From: an uncultured Lachnospiraceae bacterium
Lineage (GTDB): Bacteria > Bacillota > Clostridia > Lachnospirales > Lachnospiraceae
DNA: 64,000 nt
Direction of reading: 5' to 3'
Assembly: GCA_947567595.1 (NCBI GenBank)
Contig: CANOMQ010000006.1
Location: 62,001-126,000, forward strand
The notes under the pieces were generated by a model. The model saw only the letters and a list, made by a program, of their open reading frames with translations. It was not told the origin of the DNA and searched no databases. Below are positions 26,722 to 34,169 of the stretch, piece after piece. Within the stretch, counting starts at the first letter, position 1. Each line of letters begins with the position of its first letter. A program made the position numbers and the translations under genes.

Positions 26722-27534
26722 TTACGTAAAACAATTGAGATAGTCCTGCAATAATTTCGCCAGCTTTCCAATATGCACACCATCGACAAAGGAATGATGT
26801 ACCTGTACGGAAAACGGAAGCATTACTTTTTCATCGCGGATAAAATATTTTCCCCAGTCAATCATGGGAGTCGCGTTGTCCTTTTTTCCTGATTCCGTAT
26901 GGGAAATATGGGTAAAGGAAACCCACGGGAAAGAAGAAAACTGGTAGATGTCATTCTCCATAGGTCCGGTAAAATATTCCGTCTGTTCCCTGACGGTTTT
27001 GGCTGCAAGGGCAACATATTCCTCTATGGTGTCCTGCATTTCGACGTTGACCACTTTAAAAAGTTCACTGCCGTCGTCAAGGTAGGTAAATGACGTGTTG
27101 ATTTTGTCATAAATCACCGGTTTTCCCTCCCAAAAACGGCAGCGGAACTCCTCTATTTCATTCGCACATTTTGTCACGGCGAATACAAACGAAAACGTAA
27201 ACAGCTTGCGGTACAGATGCTGCGCGCCCTCGTCCGCCTGCGTGGAAATCAGCGTCATCTGATACCCCTGCTGTTTCATTTTCGCTTCCCAACACAGGAC
27301 TGCCTGTTTCGCAAATCCTTTGCCGCGGTATTTCTCCTCGATAAACAATAAATTCAAAAACGGGATTTTGTCCCACAAAAAACAATGAGACATAACGCCT
27401 ATTCGTTGGTTTTCATTCCAAATCACGTAGCTGCACTTTGTCTGTACGCGGTTCTCGTACCCTGTATCGTCAATGTGCTTATCAATATTCATAACAAATT
27501 CTTTATCTTGGTTTGTTACGACTTTCAGTTCCAT
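26722..27534 (-). CDS. chimeric GNAT acetyltransferase - chloramphenicol acetyltransferase fragment
   Basis: A 270-residue protein made of two unrelated acetyltransferase folds. Residues 1-111 are a GNAT domain (WNENQRIGVMSHCFLWDKIP, acetyl-CoA loop EEKYRGKGFAKQAV, then DEGAQHLYRKL), lacking its last strands. Residues 112-270 are the last 70 percent of a CatA-type enzyme (FAVTKCANEIEEFRCRF, YQFSSFPWVSFTHI, catalytic QVHHSFVDGVHIG); the CAT N-terminus is gone. The switch near base 27200 is abrupt and in frame. ATG 27534 is preferred over 27582 because of GGGGGACAGGA upstream. The promoter and terminator are intact, so it may be expressed; whether either half is active is unknown. Confidence 0.75.
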   Translation of the reverse strand: MELKVVTNQDKEFVMNIDKHIDDTGYENRVQTKCSYVIWNENQRIGVMSHCFLWDKIPFLNLLFIEEKYRGKGFAKQAVLCWEAKMKQQGYQMTLISTQADEGAQHLYRKLFTFSFVFAVTKCANEIEEFRCRFWEGKPVIYDKINTSFTYLDDGSELFKVVNVEMQDTIEEYVALAAKTVREQTEYFTGPMENDIYQFSSFPWVSFTHISHTESGKKDNATPMIDWGKYFIRDEKVMLPFSVQVHHSFVDGVHIGKLAKLLQDYLNCFT

Positions 27535-27599
27535 TTCCTGTCCCCCTATTTGAGCACAACTTTTTCTACTCATAATTTTCACAAGTTAAATATAACTTT

Positions 27600-27628
27600 A
27601 TTATAACGAGATGCAAAGGATTTTTCAA
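27600..27628 (-). promoter_or_regulatory. sigma-A promoter of the GNAT-CAT gene
   Basis: On the minus strand -35 TTGAAA (27628-27623), a 17-base spacer and -10 TATAAT (27605-27600), about 65 bases before the start at 27534. Confidence 0.7.
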
Positions 27629-27727
27629 TGAAGTACAACCATCTGCACTGCAGGAATCTCAATAATCAAAAATCAGCAGTATACAAATGCCTCGTAAATT
27701 TTAATTACACCTAAAAAAGTTTAAGGG

Positions 27728-27964
27728 TTATGCTATTGGTGCAATGATGTTTTCATCTTTTAGAATATACGCAACCTTTTTTCCCTCTGCCTGCAATACA
27801 TTTTTACAGGCTATGACATTTTCTGTTGCGTTATTAGGAAGTTCTGATAGGAGAGTATATCCTTTATGATAAATGCCCGACTTGTAATCCATAAAAATCT
27901 GTTGTAATTGTTCTAAGCTGATTTCTTTTGCCGACAGCCACGAAAAAATATCCAGTACCTTCAT
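27728..27964 (-). CDS. small protein of unknown function
   Basis: A 78-residue protein (MKVLDIFSWLSAKEISLEQL at the start) that I do not recognise. It has no membrane segment or clear motif. ATG 27964 has AAGGAAA upstream. A longer reading starts at ATG 28024 and overlaps the stop of the upstream zinc-ribbon gene as ATGA, so coupled translation from there (20 more residues) cannot be excluded. The two genes are probably one transcript. Confidence 0.5.
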   Translation of the reverse strand: MKVLDIFSWLSAKEISLEQLQQIFMDYKSGIYHKGYTLLSELPNNATENVIACKNVLQAEGKKVAYILKDENIIAPIA

Positions 27965-28020
27965 TTCATTTTCCTTTCTTGCCAATCCTGACGTTGAGCG
28001 AATCTTTTTCACGATGAAAA

Positions 28021-28242
28021 TCATTGCTTCAACCGTTTTATGTAATCACTTTCGCTCCCGTTCCAACCGCAGTAAATACATCTCCCGTTTTGAAAAACAT
28101 GATTGCAGTTGGGATAACCATAAAGGTAATGCGCACATTCGGGGCATATTTCCATCATTCTTGAAGTTCCATTCACAAAACCGCTCCCGCATTCCTCACA
28201 AATAATTATTTTTTCATCTTTCCTCTTTTTTTCGATATTCAT
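28021..28242 (-). CDS. small zinc-ribbon-like protein
   Basis: A 73-residue protein with eight Cys/His positions in pairs: CEEC (15-18), CPEC (33-36), CNH (46-48) and CIYC (55-58), which suggests one or two bound zinc ions. No family name comes to mind; partner binding or nucleic-acid binding are possible. A strong ribosome site GGGAGG lies ten bases before ATG 28242. It overlaps by four bases a possible start of the next gene. Confidence 0.6.
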   Translation of the reverse strand: MNIEKKRKDEKIIICEECGSGFVNGTSRMMEICPECAHYLYGYPNCNHVFQNGRCIYCGWNGSESDYIKRLKQ

Positions 28243-28340
28243 ATACTTTGTCCTCCCGAAAAAGGATTTTGAACCATTTTGCTTATTAACCTATTCTTTA
28301 TAAACAAAATTTCTATTATAAAGTACTACATTCAAATTTG

Positions 28341-28754
28341 TTATTTCCGATTTGGCTTCCTTTTGATTGTCAGCAATTTTATAAAATCATCAAATTCCGC
28401 CGTACCGGTCGGTTGAAACATTACCCATTTCCCATCATGGTACGTTTTGGCTTCATCATATTTCCTGCAAACGTTCTCCGTAAGCGTATCTCTTATCGCC
28501 TCAAATTTTGCCCGTTCCTCTTTCCCGAAAATAATCATAAAACCAACACAATTCTCTTTTGCATACAGACAGCAAAGTGTTTTGCCGCCCCTGCGGTATT
28601 TATATTCATAAGTCCAACTCTTACCGCCAGTATTCCATAACCGTTCCATATCGTATTTTTCATCAATCGCCAAACATAACGCCTGCCAAACTTCAAACAG
28701 GGATTGTCCGAGCAGCTCCGTCATAGTCGATTGCGATGGTGTGTTTTCAAGCAT
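28341..28754 (-). CDS. DUF3788 family protein
   Basis: A 137-residue cytosolic protein. The segments WTYEYKYRRGGKTLCCLYAKE, GFMIIFGKEERAKFE, KTYHDGKWVMF and the C-terminal LLTIKRKPNRK are hallmarks of DUF3788, a family of unknown biochemical function. Length is normal for the family. GGAGG lies six bases before ATG 28754. Like its neighbours it lies in a patch of short, independently acquired genes on the minus strand. Confidence 0.8.
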   Translation of the reverse strand: MLENTPSQSTMTELLGQSLFEVWQALCLAIDEKYDMERLWNTGGKSWTYEYKYRRGGKTLCCLYAKENCVGFMIIFGKEERAKFEAIRDTLTENVCRKYDEAKTYHDGKWVMFQPTGTAEFDDFIKLLTIKRKPNRK

Positions 28755-28858
28755 AATAATCCTCCATGCCGCCCTTGGCGGTTCTTTAATTCTTCCATGT
28801 GTTTTTGGGTAATTGCGAAAGAAGCCACTTCCCGTTGATTCGACGGATTTACGGTGTA

Positions 28859-29316
28859 CTAATTCACCTGATACCGCAAAATTGTTTTCAGCTTATCCGA
28901 TTCTGTGCGATTCGTCAAATAAATTTCTCTATGCCAATCTGTTATCCGCTGCAAACCGTTCTCCTCCGCAAACCGATCCATTTGCGCAAAAGAGGACGGC
29001 TCATTGTCATATGAGCCAACATGCAGCATTTCGATACATTTTCCGTCGTGTATTGCATCAAAAATAATTTTTTCATACAGTCGGTTCGGCTTTTTTACTT
29101 TTACGCGTTCCAACGCGGCACATACCATTTCCGCCGTAATAAAATTCGGCTGACGTATCATGATGGTATATTCCAAATTTTCTTTTATGAGTTTACCGTC
29201 AGCGGATTTCCGCTTCCTTTTATCATAATAAAATGATACATGGGAATCTCTACGAGCGCAGGTATGCTTTTGGCTCCGTACAAAGCCTTTTCATGCTTTC
29301 TCCATTCAAATTTCAT
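28859..29316 (-). pseudogene. GyrI-like effector-binding protein, internally deleted
   Basis: The 5' part from ATG 29316 (KFEWRKHEKALYGAKSIPAL, then YHFIMIKGSGNPLTVNS) ends at a stop near 29190. The 3' part resumes in another frame (YTIMIRQPNFITAEMV, MLHVGSYDNEPSSFAQMD, HREIYL, TILRYQV). In intact GyrI-like proteins about 80 residues lie between these parts. So an internal deletion with frame change has broken the gene. The GGAGGTG ribosome site is still present. Confidence 0.7.
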
Positions 29317-29357
29317 CTCAGCACCTCCTTATGGGTAACAGTATATCAAACAGAACC

Positions 29358-29372
29358 TGACATCTAATGTCA
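29358..29372. promoter_or_regulatory. palindromic operator-like site
   Basis: TGACAT-CTA-ATGTCA, a perfect 15-base symmetric site, lies 42 bases upstream of the broken GyrI-like gene and just past the end of the FMN-binding gene. It could have controlled the GyrI-like gene. Confidence 0.35.
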
Positions 29373-29376
29373 TGTT

Positions 29377-29823
29377 TTATAATGTTTCTGTATGTTCTAT
29401 AATTTCCCCATCTTTTAAGGCATTTTCAACAGCCTTTTTTATAACAATGCTTGAATTTGTTGCGCCTGAAATTGCGTCTGTGTCAATTCTCTGTTCCGTA
29501 ACGATTTTGTCCGTTATGGCTTCTGCGGCTTTCCCGCGTTCATGCCTATGCTCTAAGATGTCAATGTTTGTGATTTCTCCATTCTGCACGGTAACTTTCA
29601 CCTTTGCATATATAAAATGCACATCATATTCGCCAATATAAACGCCGTCGGAAATGCCCGAAAGCGTTATCTCTTCAAAAGAGGTTTCCTTTACTGCCTG
29701 TTTATAATCCGCAACACTTTTAAGATAGATGCTTCCCCAAACGAAACCAACAAGTATAAGGAATATAACAGCAAATAAAACGATTTTCTTTTTGGATATT
29801 TTCTTTTCATACATTCCACTCAT
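29377..29823 (-). CDS. membrane-anchored FMN-binding domain protein
   Basis: A 148-residue protein with one N-terminal membrane segment (KIVLFAVIFLILVGFVWG) and an extracytoplasmic FMN_bind domain. The flavinylation-type motif DAISGATNSS lies near residue 115-124; in this family the Thr of SGAT-type motifs carries covalent FMN, attached by ApbE. It probably takes part in electron transfer outside the membrane. ATG 29823 overlaps the stop of the upstream TetR-type gene as ATGA and has AAGGGGG upstream, which settles the start. Confidence 0.8.
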   Translation of the reverse strand: MSGMYEKKISKKKIVLFAVIFLILVGFVWGSIYLKSVADYKQAVKETSFEEITLSGISDGVYIGEYDVHFIYAKVKVTVQNGEITNIDILEHRHERGKAAEAITDKIVTEQRIDTDAISGATNSSIVIKKAVENALKDGEIIEHTETL

Positions 29824-30336
29824 ACACATTCCCCCTTATTCGCAATAGAAGAATAGAGCATATGAAAACCATAGTTTAAAAACTCGATTTTCGATAACCC
29901 CATTGTTTTGTGAATATAGTCTTCTTTATTTGCCGCCAACTGGATAAGCCCTGACAGCATACCCCAAAAATTAAAAATAGTAGGCATGATTTTCAGGTTA
30001 CCCCGCAAATCACCGTTTAAAGTAGAATGGAAATTCTTCCTGATACTGAACCAATCCACGGCAAATCAAATCGTACCGTTCTTTTGTGGTTTCCTGCTGC
30101 TCCAGTGCAGAAGCAATGTAATGATAAAGCTTTTTCATGCTATTAAGCACTAAGATACCAACGATTTCCTCTTTATTCTCAAAATACACATATAAAGTCG
30201 CTTTGCTATATCCGGCTGCTTTTGCAATATCGTCCATAGAGGTTGATGCAATTCCTTTATCCATAAACAATACTGACGCAGCGGAAGCAATTTTTTCCCG
30301 ATGTACGCTTCTCGGCTCCTTTTTTCTCCGTGCCAT
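29820..30336 (-). pseudogene. TetR-family repressor with a frameshift
   Basis: From ATG 30336 the first 107 codons give a normal TetR DNA-binding domain (REKIASAASVLFMDKGIAST, MDDIAKAAGYSKATLYVYFENKEEI) and the start of the ligand domain, stopping at EEFPFYFKR near 30010. The remaining ligand domain (LNGDLRGNLKIMPTIFNFWG, then GLIQLAANKEDY) continues in another frame to 29820. One frame change near 30010-30025 explains this; a sequencing error is possible. It shares a transcript with the FMN-binding gene, and its operator is intact. Confidence 0.7.
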
Positions 30337-30350
30337 TGCCTGCCTCCCTT

Positions 30351-30398
30351 TAATTAAACTTATAGTTTAATTATATCTATTTTGAGGAGTAATGTCAA
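30351..30398 (-). promoter_or_regulatory. consensus promoter overlapped by a TetR operator
   Basis: On the minus strand -35 TTGACA (30398-30393), 17-base spacer, -10 TATAAT (30375-30370). A perfect palindrome TAATTAAACT-TAT-AGTTTAATTA (30351-30373) covers the -10 box, as expected for autorepression by the adjacent TetR protein. Confidence 0.8.
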
Positions 30399-30401
30399 TT
30401 T

Positions 30402-30641
30402 TTAATTTTTGTTTCCTTTTTTCTTAAACAGGCAGTACACAAACAGGCTGATGTAACAAGTAAGGAAATCTGTTCTGATACGGCTCTGCTTGACATAGAC
30501 AAAATGTGCATCAAAGTCTGATTTTATGATTTGGGAAAATTTACTCAATCTCTCGGCACAGCCTATTGATTTTGGCATAATTAGCTTAAATAAAGGATTC
30601 TTGCAATATGATGTATTTTTAATAATCGCTGAAGTCCTCAC
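30402..30641 (-). pseudogene. transposase C-terminal remnant
   Basis: Seventy-nine codons. The tail (AERLSKFSQIIKSDFDAHFV, YVKQSRIRTDFLTCYISLFVY) resembles the end of IS4/IS1634-type transposases, where a short conserved helix is followed by RIxxHFLxCYxxL. Terminal repeats and the catalytic core are missing. Confidence 0.5.
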
Positions 30642-30673
30642 GAAAAAATAAAACGGTACTCTTAATGAAGGTG

Positions 30674-30702
30674 TTGTTTTACGTCGAATATGGACGTATA
30701 AT
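30674..30702 (+). promoter_or_regulatory. promoter with embedded palindrome, upstream of the Abi remnant
   Basis: -35 TTGTTT (30674-30679), 17-base spacer and -10 TATAAT (30697-30702). TACGTC-N7-GACGTA (30680-30698) fills the spacer and touches the -10 box, suggesting autoregulation. Confidence 0.6.
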
Positions 30703-30750
30703 AAACAAATAAGGCAGGAGGCGTAAATTTACGAAACGGAGATATAGTAG

Positions 30751-31582
30751 ATGAAGGAACAAACTAAAGAACTGAAGCTGACTGTAGAAGAACAGCTTCA
30801 GGATATGGTTGATAAAAATATACAGTTTGAGTTGTATTCGAAAGAAGATGCAACAAAATTTTTGAAATACAATAATTACTATTTTAAATTAAAATCATAT
30901 GCAAAAAACTATAATATAAATCCTCATACAAAAAAATATTACAACTTAGATTTTGCATATCTTGTAGAATTGTCAAAACTTGTCTTTAGATGTTGAGCAT
31001 TATTTAAAAGTACGGTTAATGAATGATTTGTGCAATAATCCAAAGGAAGATGGGTATAATATCGTAAAGATATTTCTTCAATATCACCCAAATGCGCAAG
31101 CGGATATACAAAGTAAAGCAAATAAATACGCGTTTTGTTCGGACTTAGCAGAGAACCATTTGAATGCTTCGAATGAACCTAAGGAATTAGCCGTATGGAA
31201 TATTGTTGAATTAATTTCTTTTGGTAATTTTATGGAATTGTACGAACTATATTATCAAACATATCCGTCATTCAACTATTCCGACTATTTAAAGTCTATA
31301 AAATTTATCAGAAATGCAGCGGCACATAATAACTGCATTTTAAGCACACTAAGAAAACCAAACAGCCTTAAAAAATTTTGTAAAACTAAGAAATTAGCAA
31401 ATATATTTGGAAAGATACCGGAATTTCGTGAATTGGATAGTAGAGATGCCATGATGAAAAATCCTGTTATTCATGATTTTGTAACCTTGCTTTTTGTGTA
31501 TAATGATGTTATGAAGGTATCGGCAACGAAGGGGATTCGAAATAGAAAAATGGAAGAAATACGTCTTATAGCAAATAGTTGA
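30751..31582 (+). pseudogene. Abi_2 (AbiF/AbiD-like) abortive infection protein, internally deleted
   Basis: The 5' part (SKEDATKFLKYNNYYFKLKS, LDFAYLVELSKL) and the 3' part (SLDVEHYLKVRLMNDLC to the end at 31582) are both typical of Abi_2 proteins, which confer phage abortive infection and carry a HEPN RNase motif. That motif survives as RNAAAH near base 31310. Between them the usual DxxLRxxI helix is missing and the frame changes at about 30985, within a TTGTC direct repeat, which suggests a short slippage deletion. The gene is therefore broken, unless the deletion is a sequencing error. Confidence 0.75.
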
Positions 31583-31684
31583 CAGGAGTGTCACAAAAGA
31601 GTAGAATATCATTCATAGAACAAAAACCGTTGGAGATTTTTACTGGGGCGGTGCGTGCACTAAACCGGATTTGAGCTTGTTAAA

Positions 31685-31735
31685 TAAAAAGGTTCACCAG
31701 AAAATATAATGTGTTTTTTGGTGAGCCTTTTTATG
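31685..31735 (+). terminator. strong terminator
   Basis: AAAAAGGTTCACCA and TGGTGAGCCTTTTT pair (one G-U) around a loop of about 20 bases and end in a T tract. It follows the Abi remnant by about 100 bases that hold nothing else I can support. Confidence 0.8.
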
Positions 31736-31763
31736 TGTGCGGCATGGAAACATTGTTTTTCAA

Positions 31764-31790
31764 CCTTCGGTGCGAGCCGAAGGCTTTTTT
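31764..31790 (+). terminator. second terminator
   Basis: CCTTCGG-N6-CCGAAGG followed by CTTTTTTT, a textbook hairpin only 30 bases after the previous one. Two terminators in a row with no gene between suggest that a gene has been lost here. Confidence 0.85.
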
Positions 31791-31943
31791 TGCAAAATAC
31801 TTACAGATGATACAAAGGGGGATACGGTTATGACCAAGCGCGGATTATATTATGCAACCGCTGATTTTGCACAGATGATAAAAAATAACAGTTTCCGTCA
31901 GAATATTACAGATGGAAAGCATTTTCCGCTGTAGGAACTTGAA

Positions 31944-32081
31944 ATGGAAAAACGAATCCCTTTTGAAGTGTCTGTTGATCCGTTTTATTCGGAAAGCAAT
32001 ATGGAGCATTTGCGCAGGGGAGTAGAAGCGCTTAACGCAGGAAAGGGTGTAGAACATGACATCATTGAGGAAGACGAATGA
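31944..32081 (+). pseudogene. RelB/DinJ-type antitoxin, N-terminal domain lost
   Basis: Forty-five codons (IPFEVSVDPFYSESNMEHLR, then LNAGKGVEHDIIEEDE) form the toxin-binding C-terminal half of a RelB-type antitoxin. The ribbon-helix-helix half is missing. Upstream, in the same frame after one TAG codon, 36 codons from ATG 31830 (TKRGLYYATADFAQMIKNNS) are unlike any antitoxin I know. AGGA precedes ATG 31944, so the short form may still be made. Its stop overlaps the toxin start by four bases. Confidence 0.55.
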
Positions 32082-32485
32082 AAAAAATATGGTTTGATGA
32101 AGCATGGGAAGATTACCTTTACTGGCAGACGCAGGATAAGAAAACATTAAAACGCAGTAACTTGCTGTTGAAAGATATCGAACGAGGACATTTTGACGGA
32201 CTTGGAAAACCTGAACCATTAAAAGGAGATTTGAGCGGCTTTTGGAGTCGACGGATTGATGATGTGAACAGACTTGTTTATCGGATTTGTGAAAATGTAC
32301 TTGAAATCGCCTCCCGTTTTATGGAAGAACTGCTCCGCTTTGCAAAAGACACCGCAAAGGTACGCATACTCTCGTTGGAGGTTCGAAGCGGTTGCAACTT
32401 CAAATTGCGAAGGTGCAACCGTATTTTGATTGACAGAATAACACAAATTCCGTATGCTAATCTGCAAAAGGAGGGATACACATGA
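32078..32485 (+). pseudogene. yoeB: YoeB-type toxin with lost active-site tail
   Basis: Residues 1-78 are a near-perfect YoeB (KIWFDEAWEDYLYWQTQDKK, GKPEPLKGDLSGFWSRRIDD, NRLVYRI). Catalytic Glu46 and Arg65 are present in register with E. coli YoeB. The essential C-terminal His83-Tyr84 are replaced by Glu-Glu (IASRFMEE), and about 50 unrelated residues follow up to the start of the next gene. Small deletions just before the catalytic pair explain this. The RNase is almost certainly inactive. Confidence 0.75.
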
Positions 32486-33504
32486 CATTAGGGCAACGAT
32501 TACAAAAGGCAAGAAAAGAGAGCGGTTTATCGCAGGAGGAGCTGGCGGAGCAGTTGGGTGTTTCAAGACAGGCGGTCAGCAAATGGGAAAACGACAGCGG
32601 TTATCCCGAAATGGAAAAGATGATACGGCTGAGTCAACTGTATCAGGTCAGCTTGGATTATTTGGTCGGAAACGGGCAAGAGCCGGAACGGTCCAATGAG
32701 GAAAACGCCGCCGCAGGGTGGTACGTCAGCCGCGAACTGGCAGAAGGCTATTTATCCTATCGAAAAACAAAGTTCATGAAAATAGGAATCTGCGTTCTGT
32801 TAGTGTTTTTATCCAGCGCATTTTCTTATGTAGACGTGTATTATTATGAATATGGCGGGATAGAAGACATACTCGGCACGTTCCTGATTATGGTAGCAAT
32901 CATTTTGATTTTCAGCATTGCAATCGCGGGAAATCCCTATAAAAAGCTAAAGAAACAGCCGCTTGTCTTTGATGATGAAGTATTGAAACAACTACGCGTT
33001 GAATTTGCGGAGAACAAGCGAAGGCTGCAGTTCATGCTGATAGGCGGCGTCATTGTTCTCCTGACAGGCTGTATACTGCTTCGGGTGGAGGCGGACGAGG
33101 ATAAGGACGAAAAGCACTACCGCATTGAAATTCAGGACGCGGACGGAGCAGAACTTGCAGTCTTGGAAGATTTGTCAAATGAAGAAATGGATTTATTTTT
33201 TAACGATAAGGATACAAAGTGGGATACTACAAACACCTGTTCTGATGAAGGACTGACACTGAAATATCGCATAAATATATATCAAGAAAAGACGCACACG
33301 GTTATTCCCGCAGATGACGCGGACGCTTACGAACGAGTTCTGATATATTCTGTTTATGAAGACTCGGATATTGTAAAAATGGTTGTGGACGAGAATACAC
33401 TTCACGGCATGACGTTTGGCGTGATTTCAGAGGAGAATTTAACATTTTATTATCAGGAAACAGAGGATTTTTTTCAAGAATTGAAGAAAATATGTTCGAA
33501 ATAA
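32482..33504 (+). CDS. XRE-family regulator with membrane-spanning C-terminal part
   Basis: A 340-residue protein. Residues 3-62 are a helix-turn-helix domain (LQKARKESGLSQEELAEQLG, VSRQAVSKWENDSGYPEM). Three or four hydrophobic segments follow (about 97-115, 128-148, 184-201), then about 135 residues, probably external (IEIQDADGAELAVLEDLSNE, LIYSVYEDSDIVKMVV). Such membrane-tethered XRE proteins are common in Firmicutes; the ligand is unknown. AAGGAGGG lies six bases before ATG 32482. The start overlaps the end of the extended toxin frame by four bases, probably by chance. Confidence 0.75.
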   Translation: MTLGQRLQKARKESGLSQEELAEQLGVSRQAVSKWENDSGYPEMEKMIRLSQLYQVSLDYLVGNGQEPERSNEENAAAGWYVSRELAEGYLSYRKTKFMKIGICVLLVFLSSAFSYVDVYYYEYGGIEDILGTFLIMVAIILIFSIAIAGNPYKKLKKQPLVFDDEVLKQLRVEFAENKRRLQFMLIGGVIVLLTGCILLRVEADEDKDEKHYRIEIQDADGAELAVLEDLSNEEMDLFFNDKDTKWDTTNTCSDEGLTLKYRINIYQEKTHTVIPADDADAYERVLIYSVYEDSDIVKMVVDENTLHGMTFGVISEENLTFYYQETEDFFQELKKICSK

Positions 33505-33507
33505 AGA

Positions 33508-33621
33508 ATGGCAGTATGTATTTATGCCGCTGCCCTATTAACATTGACAGGCTACGGCGATTCCGAGACGGATACGGTCTCATTTGGCGATGTCAGGCAG
33601 GACGTTATAGAAGGTCATTGA
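33508..33621 (+). pseudogene. possible lipoprotein remnant
   Basis: A 37-codon frame right after the XRE gene (AVCIYAAALLTLTGYGDSET) looks like a lipoprotein signal in which the lipobox cysteine has become tyrosine (LTGYG for LTGCG), followed by only 20 residues. It is probably the trace of a lost gene. Confidence 0.3.
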
Positions 33622-33632
33622 TAAAAGCAAAA

Positions 33633-33684
33633 GAGGCTATCGCTTTAACGAATGAAAATTCGTGAAGCGGTAGCCTCATTTTTG
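33633..33684. terminator. bidirectional terminator
   Basis: GAGGCTATCGCTT pairs with AAGCGGTAGCCTC, with an inner ACGAAT/ATTCGT stem, and T-rich sequence flanks both sides (CATTTTT on plus, TTTTGCTTTTAT on minus). It separates the plus-strand XRE gene from the minus-strand lipoprotein operon. Confidence 0.8.
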
Positions 33685-33719
33685 CTGTTTTATAGGTGAT
33701 TTCAAGAAAAAGCTTCAAA

Positions 33720-34169
33720 TTATTCCGACTCCGTATCTATATACACAATACTCGAATCCCCTTTTCGCGCCTGCTCAATCACCGCGGCGGAAAGCTTTTG
33801 AAATGAGCCGTAAGATGAAGTCGCCCCCGTCAAAGCGTCAATCGGTTCTTCCCCCTGTCCCTCCAAAAGCTCACCCGCATAATAACGGGTGTATTCATTG
33901 GGGTAGGTTCCCTGAACGTGCAGCATATTCTGCATATACGCGTTATCCCAGCTCTTGATAAAACCGCTGGGATTTTCGGCGTTGTATTCCACGGAAACAA
34001 TGCTTCCGCCCTTTACCATAATTGTGACATATTCCTTCCAGCCGAAGTGAAAATCCGCAGCCTGTGCCGTATAATAACCGTCCTGAAGCTCCGTCGCAGT
34101 TTCGCCGCAGCCCGTCAGTGACAGTGCCACCAACAGCAAAATCAGCGTTTGGCTAAGTATCCGTTTCAT
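33720..34169 (-). CDS. FMN-binding lipoprotein
   Basis: A 149-residue lipoprotein: signal peptide with lipobox SLTGC (Cys21), then an FMN_bind domain ending in the flavinylation-type motif [13 protein letters not shown] (about 113-125). Related lipoproteins carry covalent FMN on the outer face of the membrane and pass electrons (for example PplA in Gram-positive extracellular electron transfer). It overlaps the end of the chemoreceptor gene by four bases (ATGA), so the two are translated together, which implies a shared job such as redox taxis; this is inference. Confidence 0.85.
   Translation of the reverse strand: MKRILSQTLILLLVALSLTGCGETATELQDGYYTAQAADFHFGWKEYVTIMVKGGSIVSVEYNAENPSGFIKSWDNAYMQNMLHVQGTYPNEYTRYYAGELLEGQGEEPIDALTGATSSYGSFQKLSAAVIEQARKGDSSIVYIDTESE

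Noticed and set aside
27728-29316. The run of small minus-strand genes as a coordinated defence island.
   Set aside because: DUF3788, GyrI-like and zinc-ribbon proteins show no shared motif or known defence link; they look like independent acquisitions.
30005-30030. Programmed frameshift in the TetR-type gene.
   Set aside because: TetR genes are not known to use one and no slippery site is visible; simple mutation or sequencing error is more likely.
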